Below are positions 1 through 9,961 of a stretch of DNA of 64,000 nucleotides, one piece after another. Source of the stretch: Roseiarcus sp963832305 (lineage in GTDB: Bacteria; Pseudomonadota; Alphaproteobacteria; Rhizobiales; Beijerinckiaceae); contig CAWHTU010000020.1 in the NCBI GenBank assembly GCA_963832305.1, positions 61,342 to 125,341 of the forward strand, given 5' to 3'. Below the pieces are notes generated by a model, which had not been told where the DNA came from, did no database searches, and saw only the letters and a program-made list of their open reading frames with translations. The translations under genes were made by a program, and so were the position numbers. Each line of letters starts with the position of its first letter. Positions within the stretch are counted from its first letter, which is position 1.

Positions 1-971
1 GCTCGGGGTTCGCTCAGGATAAGGAAGTCGACCTGAGGCTCTCGCTCTGGGTACCGCCGGCGCATCCGCTGACCGGAGCGGCCAAGGCGTGGGCGGACGA
101 CATCGCCAAGGATTCCAACGGCTCGATCAAGATCACGATCTTCCCCTCGGAGCAGCTCGGCAAGGCGTTCGATCATTACGACATGGCGCGCGACGACATC
201 GCCGACATCACCTACGTCAATCCCGGCTACCAGCCGGGCCGCTTCCCGATCATCGCCATCGGCCAGATGCCGTTCACCTTCGGCGACGCGCGCAAGGGCA
301 CGGCGGCGCTCGACTCCTGGTATCGCAAATACGCGCCGACGGAGATGAAGGACACCCATTTCTGCCTCGCCTTCATTCATGACCCCGGCGCGCTGCACGC
401 CCGCAAGAAGATCGTCATGCCGGAGGACCTGAAGGGGGTGAAGGTGCGCCCGGCGCAGAGCACAATCGCCGAACTCGTGAAGACGCTCGGCGGCACGAAT
501 GTCCAGGCCTCAGCCCCGGAGGCGCGCGAGGTTCTCGAGCGCGGGGTCGCCGATGCGATCACCTTCCCCTGGGGGTCGCTCTACCTGTTCGGCATCGACA
601 AGGTCGTCAAGTACCACATCGACGCGCCGCTCTACACGACCGTGTTCACTTTCTCGATGAACAAGGACAAATACGATTCCATGAGCCCGGGCCAGAAAAA
701 GGTCATGGACGATCATTGCACGACCGACTGGGCGGTGAAGCTGGCCGGCCCGTGGGGCGACTTCGAAGCCGCCGGCCGCGACAAGATGCGGGCCGATACC
801 GCCCACCACGAGGTCTACAAGCTGACGCCGGATGAGATGCACGCGTGGCAGGCGACGGTCGAGCCGCTCAAGGCGAGCTGGGCGGCGGCGGTCAAGCAGG
901 CCGGCGCCGATCCTGACGCAGCGCTCGCCGAGCTCAACGCTGCGATCGCGAAATACGGCGCCGGTCCATGA
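1..971 (+). CDS. dctP: TRAP transporter solute-binding protein DctP, 5' partial
   Basis: Periplasmic solute receptor of a tripartite (TRAP) carboxylate/sugar-acid uptake system. The reading frame is open from base 3, and the visible part begins just after a probable signal-peptide end (GFAQDKEVDL), so only the start and leader are missing. DctP-type features follow: the LWVPPAHPLTGAAKAWADDI segment, the FPSEQLGKAFDHYDM segment, and later VKVRPAQST and the Pro/Trp segment FPWGSLYLFGIDKV. Its stop overlaps the next gene by ATGA, and the two membrane subunits follow directly. The substrate cannot be read from the sequence; the adjacent IlvD/Edd dehydratase suggests an aldonic (sugar) acid. Confidence 0.93.
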   Translation, partial: SGFAQDKEVDLRLSLWVPPAHPLTGAAKAWADDIAKDSNGSIKITIFPSEQLGKAFDHYDMARDDIADITYVNPGYQPGRFPIIAIGQMPFTFGDARKGTAALDSWYRKYAPTEMKDTHFCLAFIHDPGALHARKKIVMPEDLKGVKVRPAQSTIAELVKTLGGTNVQASAPEAREVLERGVADAITFPWGSLYLFGIDKVVKYHIDAPLYTTVFTFSMNKDKYDSMSPGQKKVMDDHCTTDWAVKLAGPWGDFEAAGRDKMRADTAHHEVYKLTPDEMHAWQATVEPLKASWAAAVKQAGADPDAALAELNAAIAKYGAGP

Positions 972-1513
972 CCTTCGCCGGGCCCCGGCCGGACCGCCGG
1001 ACGGGGGTCAATGCGATGGACCGCTTCATCGACGGCATCGAGCTTGCCGCCGCGGCCTTCATCGGCATTGTCGCCGTCGACATCTTCGTCTCAGTCCTGA
1101 TCCGCTATCTGTTCAGCGCCTCGATCCCCGATTCCTACGACTTCGGCCGGCTGCTGCTCGGCATCCTCATCTTCTGGGGCATCGCGGCGACCAGCTATCG
1201 CGGCGGCCACATCACCGTCGACCTCGTCTGGGCCGCGGCTTCTCCGCGCGGGAAACGCGCAATCGACGTCTTCGCGACGCTGGTGCTGTTGTTCGTGGTC
1301 ACTGTCCAGACCGCGATGCTGTTCGACAAGGTGCGGACGACCCGGGCCGACCATGTCCTGACCTACGATCTTCATCTGCCGACGTGGCCGTTCTTCGCTG
1401 TCGCCTGGGCTGGAGACGTGTCCGCCGTCATCCTCATCGCCGTGCGCACCTACAGACTCATTTTCCACCCCGAGAAGCTCGCCCCGGACCCGATCGCCAA
1501 GGCGCTCGAATGA
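968..1513 (+). CDS. dctQ: TRAP transporter small permease DctQ
   Basis: Small four-helix membrane subunit of the TRAP transporter that bridges the binding protein and the large permease. Hydrophobic helices are visible at about residues 26-48, 58-78, 96-118 and 136-160, with the DctQ-like motif RYLFSASIPDSYDFGRLLLG. The ATG at 968 overlaps the dctP stop (ATGA), which implies translational coupling. A second in-frame ATG at 1016 (MDRFIDGIE) has a G-rich stretch upstream and gives a more usual N-terminus, so the true start could be 1016. Length (165-181 aa) is normal for the family. Confidence 0.9.
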   Translation: MTFAGPRPDRRTGVNAMDRFIDGIELAAAAFIGIVAVDIFVSVLIRYLFSASIPDSYDFGRLLLGILIFWGIAATSYRGGHITVDLVWAAASPRGKRAIDVFATLVLLFVVTVQTAMLFDKVRTTRADHVLTYDLHLPTWPFFAVAWAGDVSAVILIAVRTYRLIFHPEKLAPDPIAKALE

Positions 1514-1523
1514 GGCGAGCGCA

Positions 1524-2822
1524 ATGAGCGCCGATGCGGCGGCCGTGCTTGGCTTCGTCGCGCTGTTCGGGCTGATCCTCATGCGCGTTCCGGTCGGGAT
1601 GGCGATGGGTCTTGTCGGCGTGACCGGCTATGGCGCGATCGTCGGCGCCGGGCCCGCGCTCAAGATGGTCGGACAGACCTCGATGCGCACCGTCACCGAC
1701 TACACCTTCGGCGTCATCCCGATGTTCCTCCTGATGGGCGCGTTCGTATCCGCGTCCGGCATGAGCCGGGAATTGTTCCGCGCAGCCAACAGCTTCGTCG
1801 GCCACTGGCGAGGGGGCCTCGGCCTCGCCACGATCGCCGCCTGCGCGGGCTTCGCCGCGATCAGCGGTTCGTCGGTAGCGACAGCCGCCACCTTCGCCAC
1901 GGTCGCCTATCCGGAGATGCGGCGATACAAGTATCCCCAATCCTTCGCCGCGGGCGTGATCGCCGCGGGCGGAACGCTCGGCGCCATCTTCCCCCCTTCG
2001 ACGGTGCTCGCCGTCTACGGTCTCATTACCCAGCAGGACATCGGCAAGCTGTTCATCGCCGGGATCCTGCCGGGGCTGCTCGCCGTCTCGATGTACATGC
2101 TGACGATCGCCGCGATCGGCCTCGCCCGGCCGGGCTTTCTGCCGGCGGGACCGCGCAGCGACTGGAGCGAGCGGCTGAAGTCGCTGCGCGACGTCTGGGC
2201 GGCGCTCGCGCTGTTCGCCTTTGTCATCGGCGGGCTTTACGGCGGCCTGTTCACGCCGACCGAAGCGGGCGGGGTCGGCGCCTGCGGCGCCTTCCTCATC
2301 TCCATCGCCCGCCGCCGGCTCAACGCCGCGGGCGTCCGCGCGGCGCTCCTGCAGGCGACGCGCACCGCCGCCGCGGTGTTCACCGTTCTCATCGGCGCGC
2401 TGCTGTTCGGCTATTTCCTCACCGTCACCCAGACGCCGCAACACGTCACCGAATTCCTCACCGGCCTCGGCGTCGGCCGGTACGGCGTGCTGGCGCTCAT
2501 CATGCTGATGTATCTCGCGCTCGGCTGCCTCATGGACGCGATGGCGATGATCATCCTCACCGTGCCGATCGTGTTCCCGGTGGTGACGGCGCTGGGCTTC
2601 GACCCGATCTGGTTCGGGATCATCATCGTTATGACCGTCGAGCTCGGGCTCATCCATCCGCCGGTCGGCATGAACGTCTTTGTCATCAAGACCGCGGTCA
2701 AGGACATCAGCTTCGCCACCATCTTCAAGGGCGTCGTGCCGTTCATTCTGACCGACATCCTGCGGCTCATCATCCTGATCGCGTTTCCCGCGATCGCCCT
2801 CACCTTGCCGAGCCTGATGTAG
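1524..2822 (+). CDS. dctM: TRAP transporter large permease DctM
   Basis: Large, multi-helix subunit that catalyses Na+-driven uptake in TRAP systems. At 432 aa it has the family length. Motifs include FGVIPMFLLMGAFVSASGMS, the AAISGSSVATAATFATVAYPEM segment characteristic of DctM proteins, the GGTLGAIFPPST loop, and LGLIHPPVGMNVFVI near the C-terminus. It starts 10 nt after dctQ and ends 37 nt before the start chosen for the dehydratase, so all four genes probably form one operon. Confidence 0.96.
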   Translation: MSADAAAVLGFVALFGLILMRVPVGMAMGLVGVTGYGAIVGAGPALKMVGQTSMRTVTDYTFGVIPMFLLMGAFVSASGMSRELFRAANSFVGHWRGGLGLATIAACAGFAAISGSSVATAATFATVAYPEMRRYKYPQSFAAGVIAAGGTLGAIFPPSTVLAVYGLITQQDIGKLFIAGILPGLLAVSMYMLTIAAIGLARPGFLPAGPRSDWSERLKSLRDVWAALALFAFVIGGLYGGLFTPTEAGGVGACGAFLISIARRRLNAAGVRAALLQATRTAAAVFTVLIGALLFGYFLTVTQTPQHVTEFLTGLGVGRYGVLALIMLMYLALGCLMDAMAMIILTVPIVFPVVTALGFDPIWFGIIIVMTVELGLIHPPVGMNVFVIKTAVKDISFATIFKGVVPFILTDILRLIILIAFPAIALTLPSLM

Positions 2823-2859
2823 TATGAGCCTGAACCCATCCTCGAAAGGACGATCGACC

Positions 2860-4590
2860 ATGGCGCGCAAGCGGCCGGAAGACCTTCGCAGTCATCGCTG
2901 GTATGGCGTCAACGACCTGCGCGCCTTCGGACATCGCTCGCGCACCGCGCAGATGGGCTACCAGCGCTCCGACTATGCCGGAAAGCCGGTGATCGCGATC
3001 GTCAACACCTGGAGCGACATCAATCCCTGCCATTCGCATTTCAAGCAGCGGGTCGAGGAGGTGAAGCGCGGCGTATGGGAGGCTGGAGGCTTCCCGGTCG
3101 AATTGCCGGCGATGACGCTCTCCGAGCCGTTCCAGAAGCCGACGACGATGATGTACCGCAACTTCCTGGCGATGGAGACCGAGGAGGCTTTGCGCTCCTA
3201 TCCCGCCGACGGCGCGGTTCTGATGGGCGGCTGCGACAAGACCACTCCGGCGCTCTTGATGGGAGCGATCTCGATGAACCTGCCGGCGATCTTCATGCCC
3301 GCCGGCCCAATGCTGCGAGGAAATTGGCGCGGAGCCGCGCTCGGCTCGGGCAGCGACGTGTGGAAATACTGGGCGGAGCTGCGCGCCGGAACCATCACGG
3401 CCGAGGACTGGGAGGAGATCGAGCACGGCATCGCCCGCTCGCCCGGCCATTGCATGACGATGGGCACCGCCTCGACCATGACCAGCGCCGCCGAGGCGCT
3501 CGGCATGACGCTGCCCGGCGCGGCCTCGATCCCCGCCGCCGATTCCCGCCACGCGGTCATGGCGGTCATGACCGGCAAACGCATCGTCGACATGGTCTGG
3601 GACGACCTGAAGCCGTCCGACGTCGTCACCGCGGATTCCATCCTGAACGCCGTCGCCGCGGTGCTGGCGATCGGCGGCTCGACCAATTCCGTCGTCCATC
3701 TGATCGCGCTCGCGCGCCGCGCGGGCCTCAGGCTCGATCTCGAGACCTTCGACAGGCAGGCGCGCGAGACGCCGCTCCTCGCCAACATCCGCCCTTCCGG
3801 CGCCTATCTCATGGAGGACTTCTACTACGCCGGCGGCCTGCCGGCCGTGCTCAAGCAATTGGCTGTCAGCGGAAGACTGAGGACGAGCGCGCGCACGGTG
3901 AACGGCGCCGCACTCGGCGACAACGTCGACGGCGCGAAAATCTGGAACGAGGACGTCATCCGTCCGCTCAACAACCCGCTCGTCGCCTCCGACAGCCTCG
4001 CCATCCTGCGCGGCAACCTCGCCCCGGACGGCGCGATCATCAAGCCGCCCGCCGCCGAGGCCCGCCTGCACAAGCACGCGGGCAAAGCGGTCGTGTTCGA
4101 GGACTATAACGACATGGCCGCCCGCATCGACGATCCCGATCTCAACGTCGACGAGGATTCGGTCCTGGTGCTCAAGCATGCGGGGCCCGTCGGCGCGCCG
4201 GGCATGCCGGAATGGGGCCAGTTGCCGATCCCGAAAAAGCTTCTGGCCAAGGGCGTGCGCGACATGGTGCGGGTTTCGGACGCGCGGATGAGCGGCACCA
4301 GCTACGGCGCCTGCGTGCTGCACGTCGCCCCGGAGTCCTTCGTCGGCGGTCCGCTGGCGCTGGTGCGCGACGGCGACGTGATCGAGCTCGACATTCCCGC
4401 CCGGCGCCTGAGCATGAACGTGAGCGACGAGGAGCTCGCCCGGCGCCGCGCGGAGTGGCGCAAGCCCGCGCCCCGCTACGCCCGCGGCTATGGCCGCCTG
4501 TTTTCCGAGCACGTGAGCCAGGCCAACCAGGGCTGCGACTTCGATTTCCTGGAGCGCGGCGCCCCGACGCCCGATCCGGAGATTCATTAG
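2860..4590 (+). CDS. IlvD/Edd family sugar-acid dehydratase (L-arabinonate dehydratase-like)
   Basis: Iron-sulfur dehydratase that converts an aldonic acid (for example L-arabinonate or a related C5/C6 acid) to a 2-keto-3-deoxy acid. The sequence carries family landmarks: NTWSDINPCHSHF, VLMGGCDKTTPALLMGA, the region around SPGHCMTMGTASTM, IGGSTNSVVHLIAL, and DARMSGTSYGACVLH near the C-terminus. The three cysteines expected to hold the cluster (CH, GCDK, GHCMT contexts) are all present. The start at 2860 has GAAAGGA 9 nt upstream; an in-frame ATG at 2824 lacks a comparable site. The FGHRSRTAQMG N-terminus and location after a TRAP transporter favour a sugar-acid dehydratase over biosynthetic IlvD, but the exact substrate is an inference. 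Confidence 0.9.
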   Translation: MARKRPEDLRSHRWYGVNDLRAFGHRSRTAQMGYQRSDYAGKPVIAIVNTWSDINPCHSHFKQRVEEVKRGVWEAGGFPVELPAMTLSEPFQKPTTMMYRNFLAMETEEALRSYPADGAVLMGGCDKTTPALLMGAISMNLPAIFMPAGPMLRGNWRGAALGSGSDVWKYWAELRAGTITAEDWEEIEHGIARSPGHCMTMGTASTMTSAAEALGMTLPGAASIPAADSRHAVMAVMTGKRIVDMVWDDLKPSDVVTADSILNAVAAVLAIGGSTNSVVHLIALARRAGLRLDLETFDRQARETPLLANIRPSGAYLMEDFYYAGGLPAVLKQLAVSGRLRTSARTVNGAALGDNVDGAKIWNEDVIRPLNNPLVASDSLAILRGNLAPDGAIIKPPAAEARLHKHAGKAVVFEDYNDMAARIDDPDLNVDEDSVLVLKHAGPVGAPGMPEWGQLPIPKKLLAKGVRDMVRVSDARMSGTSYGACVLHVAPESFVGGPLALVRDGDVIELDIPARRLSMNVSDEELARRRAEWRKPAPRYARGYGRLFSEHVSQANQGCDFDFLERGAPTPDPEIH

Positions 4591-4739
4591 GGCGAAGCGA
4601 ATGAGCGTGGCTGTTTTTTGCGCGTTTTCAAAGACTTGTCTTTAGCGATAGAACTCCGACTCGGCGTAAGGCAGCCTTTTTTCCCAGGTTTTCGGAGTTG
4701 TCCGGGGGTGCGCATCCATCGCTCGCCATGAAATGGCTT

Positions 4740-4766
4740 TTGGCACTCTCTTGTCGGGAGTGCTAG
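4740..4766 (+). promoter_or_regulatory. CIRCE operator (HrcA binding site) upstream of groES-groEL
   Basis: A perfect 9-9-9 inverted repeat, TTGGCACTC-N9-GAGTGCTAG, lies about 100 nt upstream of groES. It matches the CIRCE consensus TTAGCACTC-N9-GAGTGCTAA at all but one position in each arm. HrcA represses groESL and other chaperone genes through this element, so the operon here is expected to be HrcA-controlled. hrcA itself is not in the window. Confidence 0.95.
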
Positions 4767-4778
4767 CAATAGCCATAT
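4750..4778 (+). promoter_or_regulatory. Possible sigma32-type heat-shock promoter overlapping CIRCE
   Basis: CTTGTC (4750-4755) and CCATAT (4773-4778), separated by 17 nt, resemble the CTTGAA / CCCATNT heat-shock promoter elements of proteobacteria. The -35-like part lies inside the CIRCE spacer, so repressor binding would cover the promoter. This is pattern matching on a short motif; no transcript start is visible in sequence. Confidence 0.4.
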
Positions 4779-4863
4779 GAGGTTATAGGTCGAGCCGAAC
4801 AGCAGGTTCCTTTGAGGCGAATCCGCCTCTCATTGTTGACCCGCCGACCGGAAATGAGTCTCC

Positions 4864-5181
4864 ATGAAATTTCGTCCGCTGCACGATCGAGTCGTCATCC
4901 GCCGTATCGAGGGCGAGGATAAGACGAAAGGCGGGATCATCATTCCCGACACCGTCAAGGAGAAGCCGCAGGAGGGCGAGGTCGTCGCGGTCGGACCGGG
5001 CGGCCGCGATGAGAGCGGCAAGCTCACGCCTGTCGAACTCAAGCCAGGCGAGCGCGTCCTGTTCGGCAAGTGGTCGGGAACAGAAGTCAAGATCGACGGC
5101 GAGGAGCTGCTGATCATGAAGGAGACCGACGTTATGGGCGTGATTGAAGGCGCGATTGCCTCCAAGAAAAAGGCCGCCTAA
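4864..5181 (+). CDS. groS: Co-chaperonin GroES
   Basis: Cytosolic 10-kDa lid of the GroEL folding chamber. The 105-aa protein shows the full fold: MKFRPLHDRVVIRRIE at the N-terminus, the mobile loop around KTKGGIIIPDTVKEKPQEGEVVAVG, and GERVLFGKWSGTEVKIDGEELLIMKE. The start is the first in-frame ATG after the CIRCE region. groEL follows after 36 nt in the same operon. The length is standard for alphaproteobacteria. Confidence 0.98.
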   Translation: MKFRPLHDRVVIRRIEGEDKTKGGIIIPDTVKEKPQEGEVVAVGPGGRDESGKLTPVELKPGERVLFGKWSGTEVKIDGEELLIMKETDVMGVIEGAIASKKKAA

Positions 5182-5217
5182 CAGAATTTCTTATCCACAA
5201 TTGAAGGATCCAAACCA

Positions 5218-6861
<1,644 letters not shown>

Positions 6862-6896
6862 CCGCCCGATAGAAGCGAAGACGAACACGAAGATCT

Positions 6897-6925
6897 GCGG
6901 TCGGCGCTACCCTTGCGCCGACTGC
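6897..6925 (+). terminator. Strong hairpin after groEL
   Basis: An 8-bp perfect stem GTCGGCGC/GCGCCGAC (6900-6907 and 6915-6922) with a 7-nt loop extends to 11 bp with one G-U pair. It sits 36 nt after the groEL stop. No U-run follows, so it may be a weak terminator or a 3'-end stabiliser of the groESL mRNA rather than a classic intrinsic terminator. Confidence 0.5.
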
Positions 6926-7011
6926 TCGCCGCCGATGGCTTTTGCGGCTGAGGCCGAGGAGTCTCCGCACATTCGTCGCGTCTCGAGAGACGCTTTAGGA
7001 GCTGGCGACGA

Positions 7012-7872
7012 ATGCTGATCCGCTACGGCTATGAAATCACCGTCACTTGCGCGCAGCCGACCGCGATGGTCTGCCTCCTGTCCGTGAGCGAAGATCGGAA
7101 AGCCGACATACGCGTCGCCGAGAGGGTCTTTACGACGCCGATCATCGCGACCACCACCTACATCGATACCTTTGACAACCGTTGCCGCAGGCTGGTCGCG
7201 CCTGCCGGCGACTTCGCAATTTGGGGCGACGCCACGATCGAAGACGACGGCAAGATCGACCCGGCGGACTTTACCGCAGGCGAAGTCCCCGTCGCGGAGC
7301 TGCCGGACTCCTGCCTGCTCTATCTGATGGGAAGTCGATATTGCGAGACCGACAAGCTGAGCCAGACGGCCTGGGATCTGTTCGGCAAGATACCTCCGGG
7401 CTGGGGACGCGTGCAGGCGGTGTGCGATTTCGTCCATCGGCGCATCAAGTTTGACTACATGCAGGCGCGATCGACCCGAACCGCATTTGAAACGTTCAAC
7501 GAGCGCATCGGGGTCTGCCGCGATTTCGCCCATCTCGCGGTGACGCTTTGCCGATGCCTCAACATTCCGGCCCGCTACGTCAACGGTCATCTCGGCGACA
7601 TTGGCGTGCCGGTCGTCGATCCGATGGATTTCAGCGCCTGGATCGAGGTGTACCTCGGCGGGTCGTGGTGGACGTTCGATCCTCGCAACAACATGCCGCG
7701 GATAGGGCGGATCGTCGTCGCGCGAGGCCGCGACGCGGCGGATATCCCGCTCATCAACTCGTTCGGGCCCCACGTTCTCAAGTCCTTCCGGGTCTGGACC
7801 TACGAGGTCTTCGAACAACCAACGAGTGCGCCCAACCTCGTCCAGCTTTTCCATGGCGGGCAGTTCCGCTGA
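7012..7872 (+). CDS. Transglutaminase-like domain protein
   Basis: Bacterial transglutaminase-fold protein (286 aa), a family of cysteine-protease-like enzymes with mostly unknown substrates. An N-terminal beta domain (residues 1-150) is followed by the transglutaminase core. The nucleophile is visible in ERIGVCRDFAHLAVTLCR, and the Asp of the triad in WTFDPRNNMPRIGRIV. The position where most family members have the catalytic His (DFHAW) reads DFSAW here (codon AGC). No signal peptide is present, so it is probably cytosolic. It is not obviously in an operon; the cold-shock-like gene follows after 46 nt. Confidence 0.88.
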   Translation: MLIRYGYEITVTCAQPTAMVCLLSVSEDRKADIRVAERVFTTPIIATTTYIDTFDNRCRRLVAPAGDFAIWGDATIEDDGKIDPADFTAGEVPVAELPDSCLLYLMGSRYCETDKLSQTAWDLFGKIPPGWGRVQAVCDFVHRRIKFDYMQARSTRTAFETFNERIGVCRDFAHLAVTLCRCLNIPARYVNGHLGDIGVPVVDPMDFSAWIEVYLGGSWWTFDPRNNMPRIGRIVVARGRDAADIPLINSFGPHVLKSFRVWTYEVFEQPTSAPNLVQLFHGGQFR

Positions 7873-7918
7873 GGTTTATTCATTCCAGGGACACAGGGTT
7901 GTCGCCAGAGGACCGGTC

Positions 7919-8272
7919 ATGAAGACGGGTACCGTCAGATGGTTCAGCCTCCAGAAAGGTTATGGATACATTCACCCGGACGACGGCGGCCCCAACATTT
8001 TCGTTAGTATCTTCGCCGTCGAGTGCTCCGGCATGAACCGGTTGAAAGAGGGCCAGAGACTCACGTTCGAGATTCGAGCGGAGAAGCGCGCTGGCATTGC
8101 ATCCGCCGTGTCGTTGGCGCCGCTCGTGTACGAATCCTTTCGAGACGATCGGCGATCCTCGAAACTCCTCCCGACCGCGACTACACCGCCGCTCAACGGC
8201 CGTTTCTCGACAACGAACGCGTTCGACATCATTTCCGACATTGTTTCGTCTGCGCTCTTGAATCAGCGCTGA
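7919..8272 (+). CDS. Cold-shock-domain protein with C-terminal extension
   Basis: The first about 65 residues form a cold-shock domain of the single-stranded nucleic-acid-binding type: KTGTVRWFSLQKGYGYI carries the RNP1-like motif (KGYGYI), and NIFVSIFAVE is the RNP2 position, where the usual FVHI has become FVSI. About 50 further residues, rich in Ser/Arg/Thr, have no recognisable domain. The start at 7919 is chosen because MKTGTV matches the canonical N-terminus of CspA-type proteins; an upstream in-frame ATG at 7826 lies inside the previous gene. Role in RNA binding is inferred from the fold. Confidence 0.85.
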   Translation: MKTGTVRWFSLQKGYGYIHPDDGGPNIFVSIFAVECSGMNRLKEGQRLTFEIRAEKRAGIASAVSLAPLVYESFRDDRRSSKLLPTATTPPLNGRFSTTNAFDIISDIVSSALLNQR

Positions 8273-8533
8273 CGTGCTTGCCGCTGATGGCGGGCCTCCG
8301 ATCCGGCGATGAAGCCGCATCTGCCCGGGATTGTGAAACCAATTGCAGGGCGAAACCGGGTTGCGCATTGCCGTCGTCCATAGTGTCCGCTACTAACGAT
8401 CCCCATCCTCGAAGCAGTCCTTGCGCTTGTTTGGACGCCGAGCCGAGTCCGCCTCCTCGCATGGCTGGCTTCGGCTGAAGCCGGGCGGCGGCGGTCGACT
8501 TTGTTCAGGCTCTGGACCCTTAGGCTTTTCGCG

Positions 8534-9313
8534 ATGGACCCCCTCCACAACCCCTTCAAGCAGGCGCTGAAATCCGGCCGGTTGCAGATCGGCTTATGGC
8601 ACAGCCTGGCGAGCCATCTCGTGGTCGAGATCCTCGCCAATTCCGGGTTCGACTGGATTCTCATCGACACCGAGCACGCGCCCAACGAACTGCCGATGGT
8701 GCTGACCCAGCTTCAGGCGATGGGCGGGGGCGCCTCGCATCCCGTCGTCCGGCCGGCCTGGAACGATCCTGTCATCATCAAGCGCCTGCTCGACGTCGGC
8801 GCGCAGTCGCTGCTCATCCCCTATGTAGAAACCGAGGAGGAAGCCGAGCGCGCGGTTCAATCGGTCCGCTATCCGCCGCAAGGCTTTCGCGGCTTCGCCT
8901 CGCAGGCGCGCGCGTCGCGCTACGGCCGGATCAAGGGTTACCACAAGGCGGCCAACGCCGAGATCTGCCTCCTCGTGCAGGTCGAGACCAGGCGCGGGCT
9001 CGAGAACCTCGAGCGGATCGCCAAGGTCGAAGGCGTCGACGGGGTGTTTGTCGGCCCCGGCGATCTTTCGGCCGCGCTCGGCTATCTCGGCCAGCCGAAC
9101 CACCCCGAGATGGTCAAGACGATCGACGAAGCGATTCGGCGGATCAAGGCCGCGGGCGTCGCCCCCGGGATCCTGACCGGCGACGCAGAACTCGCCCAGC
9201 ATTACATCGAACAGGGCTGCCTCTTTGCTGCCGTCGGCTCCGACATCGGCCTCCTGGTGAACGGGGCCGAACAGCTCGCGGCAAAATTCCGGAGCCGGAA
9301 TCCCGGACGGTGA
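8534..9313 (+). CDS. HpcH/HpaI family aldolase (2-keto-3-deoxy acid / HHED aldolase-like)
   Basis: Class II, metal-dependent pyruvate aldolase of the HpcH/HpaI family, which cleaves 2-keto-3-deoxy sugar acids or 4-hydroxy-2-oxoheptanedioate to pyruvate plus an aldehyde. Motifs: GLWHSLAS, the DTEHAPN catalytic/His region, VRPAWND, RGFASQARASRYG, and metal ligands in LVQVET and VGPGDLSAALGY. At 259 aa it has the family length. The ATG at 8534 (MDPLHNPFKQAL) gives the conserved N-terminus; the frame is open further upstream. Substrate class is known for the family, not shown for this protein. Confidence 0.9.
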   Translation: MDPLHNPFKQALKSGRLQIGLWHSLASHLVVEILANSGFDWILIDTEHAPNELPMVLTQLQAMGGGASHPVVRPAWNDPVIIKRLLDVGAQSLLIPYVETEEEAERAVQSVRYPPQGFRGFASQARASRYGRIKGYHKAANAEICLLVQVETRRGLENLERIAKVEGVDGVFVGPGDLSAALGYLGQPNHPEMVKTIDEAIRRIKAAGVAPGILTGDAELAQHYIEQGCLFAAVGSDIGLLVNGAEQLAAKFRSRNPGR

Positions 9314-9445
9314 CGCCCATCCGAGCGCGGCTTCTGGCCTCGATCGAGGCGGGCTGCTAAGGTCCGAGCCCGAAGTCCTTCCTCCCGATCCGCACGCGGC
9401 CGCTTTCCGCCGTCCGATCGGAGAGCCCGCGCAGGAGACGCGAAC

Positions 9446-9865
9446 ATGCGCGCCATTGTTCTGTCGATAGTTGTATTATCTGGCCTCGGGTGTGCAGGCT
9501 ACGCCCAGAACCAACCTCAAACGCTCAAGGGCGTTTACGCGCCCCCGGGGATGTGGGGTCAGGGATCGTCGTCGAGTCTGGGGTCGTCGAGTTTGGGGTC
9601 GGCGGGTCTTGGCTCGTCCGGTTTGGGGTCAGGTCTGGGGTCGTCCGGCAAGTCGTCGCCGAGCCTTTCCGCGCCGGACCTGGGGGCGGTTGGCGTCGGT
9701 CCGCGCGTCATCGTCCCTGGAAAGCCAGGCCGGGGCGACACGCTCCCGCAGGACGTCGCTGCAACTCCAATCCCCGATCGGCCCGGCTACGGCGCCGTGG
9801 TGGTCAACGGCCGCCGCGCCATCGTCAACCTCAACACCAACCGCATTGTCCAATTCTCGGACTAG
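9446..9865 (+). CDS. Hypothetical secreted Gly/Ser/Leu-repeat protein
   Basis: A 139-aa protein of unknown function. It has an N-terminal signal sequence (MRAIVLSIVVLSGLGCAGYAQ) that could be cleaved after YAQ; a Cys at residue 16 leaves a lipoprotein signal possible but not convincing. Residues 41-70 are a low-complexity run of GSSSLGS/GLGS units. The C-terminus GYGAVVVNGRRAIVNLNT reads like a small conserved cell-envelope domain. It is transcribed towards the minus-strand caspase block and ends 96 nt from it. Confidence 0.7.
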   Translation: MRAIVLSIVVLSGLGCAGYAQNQPQTLKGVYAPPGMWGQGSSSSLGSSSLGSAGLGSSGLGSGLGSSGKSSPSLSAPDLGAVGVGPRVIVPGKPGRGDTLPQDVAATPIPDRPGYGAVVVNGRRAIVNLNTNRIVQFSD

Positions 9866-9961
9866 ACGGCGGCCGCTTTTCGGGGTCGCACTCAGAACTT
9901 CGAATCAAGCCGGACCGCGAAACGGCGGCGGTGCTCAAGGAGCCGCGGGAAGAGATCGGCC

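Noticed and set aside
1458..2870. 470-codon antisense frame over dctM
   Set aside because: Composition dominated by Asp, Arg, Glu, Gly and His, no motif, complementary to a well-matched DctM protein.
2800..4587. 595-codon open frame antisense to the dehydratase gene
   Set aside because: High-GC codon bias makes long antisense frames; the translation is Arg/Gly/His-rich with no domain, while the sense strand encodes a full IlvD/Edd enzyme.
8273..8533. A gene between the cold-shock-like protein and the aldolase
   Set aside because: The frames here have no ribosome site or recognisable sequence, and the aldolase start at 8534 matches its family; nothing else is seen in the stretch.
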